Source: an archaeon (GTDB taxonomy: Archaea; Asgardarchaeota; Hermodarchaeia; Hermodarchaeales; Hermodarchaeaceae). From it: a DNA stretch of 5,685 nucleotides. Every line of letters begins with the position of its first letter. The stretch's first letter is position 1. The notes beneath the pieces are model-generated. The model was not told the DNA's origin. It ran no database searches and was given only the letters and a program-made list of their open reading frames with translations. The translations under genes and the position numbers were made by a program. This document shows, piece after piece, positions 1 through 5,175 of this stretch. The stretch is taken from the NCBI GenBank assembly GCA_016550395.1, contig JABXGY010000363.1, forward strand, positions 1 through 5,685. The letters are read 5' to 3'.

Positions 1-203
1 GGAGAGTACTTCTTAGCTCGCTGGCATACAGCATCAGTTGCTGCAAGGATTACAGGTTGATCTCTTTGTTTAACGAGAAAGAATTCATCAACCGTAAGAA
101 ACCTTGACATGAAATAAAGATCGGGATTATGGATGCTTTTGCCCACAAGAAACAAGGCATCGACTGCATACTCAGCCATTAATCCATTCAGATCCTCTAG
201 CAT
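1..203 (-). CDS. Xaa-Pro dipeptidase / creatinase-like protein, N-terminal part (3' end outside window)
   Basis: The minus strand reads open from ATG at 203-201 to the window edge, giving 67 residues. The pattern fits the N-terminal creatinase-like domain of M24 metallopeptidases (Xaa-Pro aminopeptidase/prolidase group): an initial helix (LEDLNGLMAEYAVDALFLV), then HNPDLYFMSRFL with the typical 'HNPD(M/L)YY-x-(T/S)-x-F' look, then a strand with QPVILAATD and a basic helix (CQRAKK). In the family this domain precedes the pita-bread catalytic domain, which binds two metal ions and cleaves X-Pro bonds; that part lies outside the window, so activity cannot be judged. The ATG is the first in frame, and no strong Shine-Dalgarno precedes it. 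A 25-codon reading frame (280 to 203, minus) ends in TAATG overlapping this start. The gene is divergent from the MFS gene at 446. The family call is by recognition of sequence pattern only. Confidence 0.72.
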   Translation of the reverse strand, partial: MLEDLNGLMAEYAVDALFLVGKSIHNPDLYFMSRFLTVDEFFLVKQRDQPVILAATDAVCQRAKKYS

Positions 204-369
204 TATAAACCAACTCTGAGTATTCGATAGAACCTTCGAGGATTTTGAAGTGTACTTAATCTCACCTTAAAGCTTCTCATGATTTTATGTTGGGCTTAAA
301 CCTTTCAGTTCCATATTGATTACTATATCGTGCTTGCATAATACCTAAGTACTCATGGTACTGCGGGAA

Positions 370-389
370 GTGACCAGAATTTTGGTCAC
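370..389. promoter_or_regulatory. Palindromic operator candidate between divergent peptidase and MFS genes
   Basis: GTGACCA (370-376) and TGGTCAC (383-389) are exact inverted repeats around a 6-nt centre, GAATTT, which is itself nearly symmetric. The whole 20 bp is a palindrome except for one mismatched pair (377/382). The half-site TGACCAGA recurs as a direct copy at 415-422, and GTCACA occurs at 385-390 and again at 393-398. The site lies 57 nt before the MFS ATG and 167 nt from the divergent peptidase ATG. This is the size and symmetry expected of a dimeric winged-helix or HTH regulator site. A 5' UTR hairpin is an alternative reading. The regulator is not identified. Confidence 0.5.
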
Positions 390-445
390 AAAGTCACAGA
401 TAGCATATGTGCGCTGACCAGATGAAAGCTTCTTAGTGATAGACT

Positions 446-1906
446 ATGCCTGATGATACTACAAATGTTGAAACATCTAATGATGAATCCAGAACTTCCG
501 TTGAATCAGCTAAAGAAACTTTAACACCAACACCGGATATCCCATCAACAGAGAAGCCCTCTGGTTCTGGACACGGATTTTTATCTTCAGTAAAAGTAGT
601 ATTGACGTATCAAAGCTATTCAGTTTATCTGGTAACATCCTGGATTCTGGGAGTTTTTGGTATCATCATGCAAAGTTACCTTATGCTTTTCTTACGTGAT
701 TATCTCCTCTTTTATATTCCCAGTGTTGATTTCGTATACATCACAATAGGTATCCTCCTAGTAGTTTACATGGCTACCGAATTAGTAGCCCGATTCTTTG
801 GTGGCTATGTCGGTGATAATTACAATCGTAAAAAGCTCTCTGTTCTAACGATGCTCTTTGGCGGAATTGGTATGCTTGTACTAGCCTTCAGTACCGGAAT
901 TCCTTTGTTATTAATTGGATCTCTGATAATGGCAGGCACCGCGCTCTTTGCAAGTGGTTCAACATCTTATATCTATGAACAAATTCCCCCAGAACATAGC
1001 GGATTAGCCATGGGCATTTTCCAAACCAGTTCAGGTTTTGGACTCATCGGGTTAGGACTAGTAACATGGTTACTGGAAATTGGTACACCCTTTGTTATAA
1101 CAATTCAAATCGTTTTCCTTATTGGTGCAATCTGCTACATCATCGCCGCTATTATCCGAGCAGTCTTTCTTCGACCACCAAAGCCCATTAATCGAATTAA
1201 CCGAGAGAAGAACGCACCACGAGAATTCATCAAACAAAATTCTAATGCCTTAAAGCTACTTTACCTCATTCTCCCCATATTTATGGCGGTCCTTATCTTG
1301 GATGCTTTTAGTGATGGATTTTACCGATTCGTCAGCATGTTCTATTTGAACGAAACCCTTGCATTCACGATTGGAGAAATTAGTATAATGCTAATTATTG
1401 TTCTAGCATTTTCTATTCCACTCTCAGTAACGGTTGGAGGATTTTTTGATCGTCGAGGAAGCCGTCGTGCCATCTTAGCAGTCTATAGTGTCATGCCAAT
1501 CACATTGGTTCTCCTTATCCTCGCTCCCATCTTCCCTTATTGGTTGCCTATCCAAGTAGTTGAGCCACTAGTGGCGATGTATCCAATCCTTGAACCACTT
1601 GTTAGTACCGCATTCATTGCTATTGCTATGAAGCAAATCAATGATATCTTATGGTGGACCCTAATTCTAACCTATCTTCGAAAAGCCATACCTCGTTCTG
1701 AAACGGCGAAAATGCTCAGCATCTTCTTCATCATAGTCATGTTGGCGTTTGTCATTACACCAGTTCCCTCCGGAATACTCTATACCTATTATGGGGCCCT
1801 ACCACTACTCGGTCTCACCCTTGGCATTAACCTCATCATCCTTGGCATACTAGTTTTTGGCAACATCGAGCCAAAACCCATACCAGAAGAATATCGGGAC
1901 CTCTGA
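446..1906 (+). CDS. MFS (major facilitator superfamily) permease with hydrophilic N-terminal extension
   Basis: This is a 486-residue polytopic membrane protein, predicted to be a proton- or solute-coupled transporter; its substrate is unknown. Residues 1-45 are polar and Thr/Ser/Glu/Pro-rich, probably cytoplasmic, and add to the usual 400-430-residue MFS length. About twelve hydrophobic segments follow, split by a basic central loop at about 243-268. The MFS motif A is present after TM2 (GGYVGDNYNRKK, 119-130, with D124, R128 and K129) and is repeated in the C-half (GGFFDRRGSRRA, 331-342, with D335 and R336), which supports a complete two-half fold. The loop around 361-385 is Pro-rich and longer than usual. 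The start is fixed by an in-frame TAG at 440-442; a GTGAT match to the 16S tail sits 5 nt before the ATG. The gene ends 15 nt from a convergent second MFS gene. Drug/metabolite export is a generic guess only. Confidence 0.88.
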   Translation: MPDDTTNVETSNDESRTSVESAKETLTPTPDIPSTEKPSGSGHGFLSSVKVVLTYQSYSVYLVTSWILGVFGIIMQSYLMLFLRDYLLFYIPSVDFVYITIGILLVVYMATELVARFFGGYVGDNYNRKKLSVLTMLFGGIGMLVLAFSTGIPLLLIGSLIMAGTALFASGSTSYIYEQIPPEHSGLAMGIFQTSSGFGLIGLGLVTWLLEIGTPFVITIQIVFLIGAICYIIAAIIRAVFLRPPKPINRINREKNAPREFIKQNSNALKLLYLILPIFMAVLILDAFSDGFYRFVSMFYLNETLAFTIGEISIMLIIVLAFSIPLSVTVGGFFDRRGSRRAILAVYSVMPITLVLLILAPIFPYWLPIQVVEPLVAMYPILEPLVSTAFIAIAMKQINDILWWTLILTYLRKAIPRSETAKMLSIFFIIVMLAFVITPVPSGILYTYYGALPLLGLTLGINLIILGILVFGNIEPKPIPEEYRDL

Positions 1907-1924
1907 GTCTAAGAGATTTTTTTA
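1907..1924 (+). terminator. T-tract terminator of the first MFS gene
   Basis: A run of seven T (1917-1923) follows the MFS TGA at 1904-1906 within 11-17 nt. There is no stem-loop before it, which matches archaeal intrinsic termination at U-tracts rather than a bacterial hairpin. The run overlaps the TAA stop of the convergent minus-strand gene (TTA at 1922-1924), so the two genes share almost no spacer. Confidence 0.5.
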
Positions 1925-3169
1925 ATCAGATTTTGGTTCACGGACCAGAGGTAAAAGCAGTGCAGCGATGAAAGAGAGAAGAAGAGCTAGTCCGAATGTA
2001 AAGTTGGGACCAAAGAAGACCCATAAAAATCCGGCTATGAAACTGGCTGGTAAGGTAGCAAGTCCAATAAACATCTGAAACACGCCCAGAATGCTCGCAC
2101 GAACTTCGAGAGGGGCTAGTTCGGAAACAAGAGAGCTTTGCATTGGAACCGTTGCACCAATGCTAATTCCATAGAAAACTAACGCAAAGAGTACCGTCAA
2201 GAAATTCGGAGTAAAAAGGAAAATAGCACACATACTACCAAAGAAGATAAAACCGATGAGGATTGTGGCTCTACGTCCAATTCGGTCACCAATTTTTCCA
2301 AGGGGAGCAGAAGCTAGGGCAGCTGTTAATGTGAAGACTAGATAGGCAACTGGAACTCCAAGAAAGGGATTGATTGTTGGTAGTACAAGAAAAGCTCCAG
2401 CGTATAAAGTCACAAGAGAATAGCTGAACGATGCAAGAGCAAAAACGACGCTCAAGGTGATGAATATTGCTAGACTACGATTTATGCTGTGAAGAGTGAA
2501 AACAGGTTTTTTGGTATCTTTCCGATAATCAGTGATTCTAAAAATAATAAGTATGGCCCCAATGAATGTGGGTATAGAAGCGGTGATGAAAAGAAATTGT
2601 AAACTGGTGAGAGGCAACCAGCCATAGACTGTAAATAGCCAGGGCATTACGAATGTGACAAAGGCAATGGTAATCAGAACGCCTAAAGTAGCACCAGCAT
2701 GATCGAGAGTTCGAAGGATTCCGAAATTACGTCCGCGAGTTTCATGTGAGGAGACATCAGCAACCAAGGCATCACGAGGAGCCCCTCGGAGTTTACCAGC
2801 TCGGTCAAGAATCTTTGCGGGAATAAGCCATTGCCAGATGGGGGCTAGTCCATAAATTATCCGTGAACTTGCACCTGCCATATAACCAGACCAAATGAAA
2901 GGTTTACGTTTTTGAACCTTATCGGAAATGAATCCAGAGAAACCCTTTGAGACGTTCACTACAAAATCGCCAATGCCATCCACCAACCCTAAAATGAGGG
3001 GAGCCAATGTTTCCCCCACAAGAAGTGCCACAAACACTGGCCAGATAGAAAATATGATGTCACTACCCATATCGTTTAGAAATGAGGCAGTACCAAAGGT
3101 TTGTACGACACATCGTTCAGTTGAGGCGTCACAAAGAATGCCTTCATCTGCTTCTTGTTCTTCACTCAC
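1922..3169 (-). CDS. MFS permease, 'DRxGK..RxxPRDAL' subfamily
   Basis: This 415-residue protein has a polar N-terminus (1-24), about twelve membrane spans and a short charged tail. The N-half carries motif A as GFISDKVQKRKP (79-90), then DRAGKLRGAPRDALVAD (122-138) and RGRNFG (145-150) leading into RTLDHAGATLG. This block is typical of a group of bacterial and archaeal MFS permeases, mostly of unassigned substrate. The C-half has a second motif A, GKIGDRIGRR (291-300). The start is GTG (3169-3167): an in-frame TAG lies three codons upstream (3181-3179) and no better start precedes TM1. The Shine-Dalgarno is weak (AGGCG, about 7 nt away). Two cysteines, C13 and C20, sit in the N-terminal extension. 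It is tail to tail with the other MFS gene but clearly a different subfamily, so this is not a recent duplication. Transport direction and substrate are unknown. Confidence 0.88.
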   Translation of the reverse strand: MSEEQEADEGILCDASTERCVVQTFGTASFLNDMGSDIIFSIWPVFVALLVGETLAPLILGLVDGIGDFVVNVSKGFSGFISDKVQKRKPFIWSGYMAGASSRIIYGLAPIWQWLIPAKILDRAGKLRGAPRDALVADVSSHETRGRNFGILRTLDHAGATLGVLITIAFVTFVMPWLFTVYGWLPLTSLQFLFITASIPTFIGAILIIFRITDYRKDTKKPVFTLHSINRSLAIFITLSVVFALASFSYSLVTLYAGAFLVLPTINPFLGVPVAYLVFTLTAALASAPLGKIGDRIGRRATILIGFIFFGSMCAIFLFTPNFLTVLFALVFYGISIGATVPMQSSLVSELAPLEVRASILGVFQMFIGLATLPASFIAGFLWVFFGPNFTFGLALLLSFIAALLLPLVREPKSD

Positions 3170-3418
3170 AATATTCGCCTACTAGTAATAATGTTTGAGA
3201 CGAGTTGTATCGTTTTTCCCATTCTTAAATGAATAGTGATGTTGCATAAGTCTTCGAAAAAGTAGGATGACGGGCTATATCCACAAATTCGATTGTCTGA
3301 GCAATCTATGTTGCTTCTTGCCGATGGGTCTTGGAAGGAGAGCCGGTTGAGCACGATTCAGAGCAGCATTACCAATGAATGAGACATTCTCCAGGGAAAC
3401 GGAAAGAATTAACCCAAT
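3170..3418. other. Non-coding stretch upstream of the minus-strand MFS gene
   Basis: No convincing gene is seen here. A minus-strand frame from GTG 3354 to TGA 3166 overlaps the MFS GTG start in a GTGA arrangement, but its 62-residue product is low in recognisable structure and has no Shine-Dalgarno, so it is not called. The stretch presumably holds the promoter and leader of the MFS gene; no unambiguous TATA/BRE pair stands out. Confidence 0.5.
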
Positions 3419-3753
3419 ATGGCTGGTATTAGCGAGATTAAGATAGTTCCCAAATACGCCTGCAATGAAAACATGATTCGAATCTTAAATCGCTAAATGG
3501 CAGTGTTCTTAGAGAAGTTTATAACCAGATTAAATAGCCGCTTTGGCAAGAAGTAATTGCTAGATATCATGTTCAGAAAGCCTTATCGAGGTTCAAATGT
3601 TATTTGGTTTCCTTTGATGAAGAAGGAAGCACACTTCGTTGTAGTTATGAGGTGTGGCTGAGCCTTTTTCATGTAAAGACCCTTCTTGGAGAAAAGGTTG
3701 TTTCAACAAGCTGTACAATCACAGCGATTGGACTTCCTTCTCAGATAAGGTGA
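3419..3753 (+). pseudogene. Decayed small gene, family not recognised
   Basis: ATG at 3419 opens a 25-codon stretch (MAGISEIKIVPKYACNENMI...) that stops at TAA 3494-3496. The neighbouring frame takes over in the same place (from about 3472, ...NLKSLNGSVLREVYNQIK), meets TAG at 3535-3537, then runs open for 71 more codons to TGA 3751-3753. That last part has a protein-like mix: helix-like (EVIARYHVQKALSRF), then strand-like pieces with charged turns (CYLVSFDEEGSTLRCSYEVW, VVSTSCTITAIG). Joined across one frameshift and one stop it would be about 110 residues. I do not recognise the family. No clear Shine-Dalgarno precedes the ATG. A chance open frame of 71 codons is possible in a region of this length, and the call rests on the continuity of composition across the breaks. 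An assembly error that creates the breaks is the other possibility. Confidence 0.33.
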
Positions 3754-3821
3754 TATGAATGTGTTTTCTACAATAATTTGACCGCTGTAATTTTAAACCG
3801 TTGTACTTAAGAGAACATTGA

Positions 3822-3831
3822 AGATTATAAG
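3822..3831 (+). promoter_or_regulatory. Possible TATA element for the zinc-ribbon gene
   Basis: The AT-rich GATTATAAGG lies about 37-45 nt before the GAGGTGAT ribosome site. An archaeal start site about 25 nt downstream would fall near 3850-3855, giving a short leader that contains the Shine-Dalgarno. TTTTAAA at 3791-3797 is a second candidate. Neither has an obvious BRE. Confidence 0.25.
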
Positions 3832-3866
3832 GGGAAAGAACATACATTAGATGGTCTTTGTCCTTT

Positions 3867-3874
3867 GAGGTGAT
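3867..3874 (+). promoter_or_regulatory. Strong ribosome binding site that fixes the zinc-ribbon start at TTG 3882
   Basis: GAGGTGAT is an 8-nt match to the complement of the archaeal 16S 3' tail. It ends 7 nt before TTG at 3882-3884. It lies inside any longer version of the gene starting at TTG 3858, which itself has no Shine-Dalgarno, so the shorter start is preferred. Confidence 0.7.
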
Positions 3875-3881
3875 AAGAAGC

Positions 3882-4133
3882 TTGGCAGAACCTCCTCCAT
3901 CTCCACCCGAACAACCACCAGCTCAGCCACCAGCGCAACCACCGGCTCAACCACCAGCTAAACCCCAAGAAAAGCCTTTAGCACCAGATCAATGTCCACG
4001 GTGCCGGAGCGAGTCGACTACAATTTTACGCAAAGTTCCTATTGCTTATGGTCACGAGGTCACTCGAAAATGTGACAAATGTGGAAACACGTGGACGTAT
4101 AAATCAAAATTTGGCGCGGGTGCCTGGCCCTAA
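3882..4133 (+). CDS. Pro-rich small zinc-ribbon protein (TFIIS/TFS C-terminal-like)
   Basis: An 83-residue protein from TTG 3882, chosen because of the GAGGTGAT site 7 nt upstream; starts at TTG 3858 or GTG 3870 are in frame but poorly supported. Residues 3-35 are low-complexity, with PPAQ three times followed by PPAK (12-27), probably a disordered linker. Residues 38-74 form a zinc ribbon: CPRC (38-41), 22 residues, CDKC (64-67), then GNTWTYK. This resembles the C-terminal ribbon of archaeal TFS, RPB9 and TFIIS, including the aromatic pair after the last knuckle (W71, Y73). The Asp-Glu hairpin motif that TFIIS/TFS uses for transcript cleavage is absent; the equivalent stretch is VPIAYGHEVTRK. 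Cleavage activity is therefore unlikely. Binding to RNA polymerase or nucleic acid is a guess. The tail GAGAWP is unusual. The gene is monocistronic as far as visible and converges with the four-Cys gene. Confidence 0.85.
   Translation: MAEPPPSPPEQPPAQPPAQPPAQPPAKPQEKPLAPDQCPRCRSESTTILRKVPIAYGHEVTRKCDKCGNTWTYKSKFGAGAWP
3915..3962 (+). repeat. Four 12-nt tandem units encoding PPAQ/PPAK
   Basis: Four in-frame copies of CCACC(A/G)GC(T/G)(C/A)A(A/G) encode PPAQ-PPAQ-PPAQ-PPAK in the linker of the zinc-ribbon protein. The copies differ mostly at third codon positions, so protein-level selection is suggested, but slippage can change copy number between relatives. Confidence 0.85.
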
Positions 4134-4208
4134 AAAACCCACATACACATCCTTGCTCCGTTTTAGTTCAATGTGATATGCCATACGACCATCAATTCAA
4201 GTAGCGGA

Positions 4209-4234
4209 TTTCAAAGCTTTTGAAAACCGTTTTT
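4209..4234 (+). terminator. Weak hairpin plus T5 between convergent genes
   Basis: TTTCAAA (4209-4215) and TTTGAAA (4219-4225) pair around the 3-nt loop GCT, followed four nucleotides later by five T (4230-4234). It sits about 75 nt after the zinc-ribbon stop and before the end of the minus-strand four-Cys gene, so it could end plus-strand transcription. The stem is AT-rich and weak, and the palindrome may be chance. Confidence 0.3.
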
Positions 4235-4259
4235 ATTGAAAGATCTGTTGTAAGAAGAG

Positions 4260-4439
4260 TTAAGCCTGAGCGAATCCGAAACATGAAGATTTGTCCACTA
4301 GAATAAGATAGTGTTTATCACCAGTTTTTGCAAATGGATTTGTAGCTGTGCACGTTCCAGTCTTGCGGTCATAGTTCTTACAGTTTAGACAAATCGATTT
4401 CATCGTCATTTCGTCTGGCATGATTTTCTGAGGAGCCAT
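4260..4439 (-). CDS. Small four-cysteine protein (59 aa), possible metal-binding microprotein
   Basis: The minus strand reads ATG (4439-4437) to TAA (4262-4260), 59 residues. The cysteines are at 17, 20, 30 and 53 in the pattern C-x2-C-x9-C-x22-C: CLNCKNYDRKTGTC then a hydrophobic strand (HYLILVDK) and SSCFGFAQA. The 'CxxCxxYxxxxGxC ... CxGF' look is that of small zinc- or Fe-S-binding knuckles found in many short prokaryotic proteins. No named family is recognised. A GAGGT ribosome site lies 9 nt before the ATG (complement of 4449-4453), which with the cysteine pattern supports a real gene. It has no signal peptide or membrane segment, so it is probably cytoplasmic. It is divergent from the CinA-domain gene (147 nt apart, possibly sharing a control region) and convergent with the zinc-ribbon gene. 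Confidence 0.72.
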   Translation of the reverse strand: MAPQKIMPDEMTMKSICLNCKNYDRKTGTCTATNPFAKTGDKHYLILVDKSSCFGFAQA

Positions 4440-4535
4440 GGTTATCTAACCTCAATGTTTTTTCAGGAGAGTATTTCGAATTAGATAGGAGATAGCTAAA
4501 ATCTTTTCCATCGCATTAATTTCTTATTTTTTAAT

Positions 4536-4569
4536 GTTAATTAGAACCTATTGAGTGTTGATAATTAAC
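4536..4569. promoter_or_regulatory. AT-rich inverted repeat in the divergent four-Cys / pncC promoter region
   Basis: GTTAATTA (4536-4543) and TAATTAAC (4562-4569) are exact 8-nt inverted copies with an 18-nt spacer, so their centres are about 26 nt apart. A further short pair, TGAGT (4552-4556) and ACTCA (4568-4572), overlaps it. The position directly before the pncC ribosome site suits an operator, but the AT-rich composition makes coincidence plausible. TTATTTTTTAA (4524-4534) just upstream is a TATA candidate for the plus-strand gene. Confidence 0.3.
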
Positions 4570-4586
4570 TCAGGGAGGAAGATTCA

Positions 4587-5108
4587 ATGTGTAAGAACCT
4601 GAAATCCTTTGAGAAACTAAATGAACAAATTCTTAGCCTAACAAAGAATATCGCTAGGGTGATAATTCAACGAAACGCTACGATGATGGTTGCTGAATCA
4701 GCTACCGGAGGACTTGTCCAGCATTTCTTGACAGAGATTCCAGGTAGCTCTAATTTCTTTTTAGGAGGAATTGTAGCCTATTCTAATGAACTTAAACGGA
4801 TTTTATTACAGGTACCTGAAGCAGTAATTAATCGGTATGGCGCTGTTAGTGAAGAGACAGTGGCAGCTATGGCAAATGGAGTTAGGTTATGCGTTAATGC
4901 TGATTATGGTCTTGCCACATCAGGAATAGCCGGACCTTCTGGAGCTCGACCGAATAAACCTGTGGGATTAGTTTACATTGCAGTCTCCCATAAGGAATTT
5001 GAAACAATAACGGCAAATCATGTTTTCCCTGGAACGCGATCGGAGAATAAAATGCAATTCACAAAGGCAGCACTTGAACTATTTCTCCAAGCACTAAATC
5101 ACCAGTGA
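4587..5108 (+). CDS. pncC: CinA C-terminal domain protein, nicotinamide-nucleotide amidohydrolase (PncC) family
   Basis: 173 residues, the length of a stand-alone CinA C-terminal domain with a short N-terminal helix; there is no molybdopterin-binding-like N-domain. Family members hydrolyse nicotinamide mononucleotide to nicotinate mononucleotide and ammonia, recycling NMN in the cytoplasm. Hallmarks seen are AESATGG (36-42, with S38), AYSNELK (64-70, with Y65 and K70), GAVSEETV (85-92), TSGIAGPSG (111-119), KPVGLVYIAV (124-133) and the late arginine R151. In the family the Ser and Lys of the first two motifs are the likely catalytic pair; both are present. The position after AES is usually Cys (AESCTGG) and is Ala here. 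The start has a strong GGGAGGA site (4573-4579) 7 nt upstream. The radical SAM gene follows 67 nt later on the same strand. The family call is firm; activity is inferred. Confidence 0.92.
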   Translation: MCKNLKSFEKLNEQILSLTKNIARVIIQRNATMMVAESATGGLVQHFLTEIPGSSNFFLGGIVAYSNELKRILLQVPEAVINRYGAVSEETVAAMANGVRLCVNADYGLATSGIAGPSGARPNKPVGLVYIAVSHKEFETITANHVFPGTRSENKMQFTKAALELFLQALNHQ

Positions 5109-5175
5109 TAGATGTAGATGATGTAGCGATGGCGGAAGCCTCTTAAAGACCTGCTTCTCACGAGAATTGAGTTTA

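Noticed and set aside
1922..3169. The two facing MFS genes as an inverted duplication
   Set aside because: The proteins share only general MFS motif A; subfamily signatures, lengths and termini differ, and no nucleotide-level inverted repeat is visible.
2928..3185. 85-codon plus-strand open frame
   Set aside because: It lies antisense to the 5' end of the minus-strand MFS gene, whose membrane-protein sequence and family motifs are clear; the antisense product has no recognisable features.
3166..3354. 62-codon minus-strand open frame overlapping the MFS GTG start by GTGA
   Set aside because: The four-base overlap looks like translational coupling, but it starts with GTG without a ribosome site, has no recognisable motif and its composition is not protein-like. 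Conservation would be needed to revive it.
3475..3484. GATTCGAATC, a perfect 10-bp palindrome resembling a tRNA T-loop
   Set aside because: The flanks do not form a 5-bp T-stem and no D-arm, anticodon arm or acceptor stem can be drawn around it.
3538..3753. Intact stand-alone small gene in frame 1
   Set aside because: Only a TTG well inside the frame is available as a start near the beginning, without a ribosome site, and the similar composition before the TAG suggests the segment is the tail of a broken gene instead.
3858..3881. Upstream TTG start adding eight residues (MSFEVIRS) to the zinc-ribbon protein
   Set aside because: There is no Shine-Dalgarno before 3858, while the strong GAGGTGAT inside these codons is correctly placed for TTG 3882.
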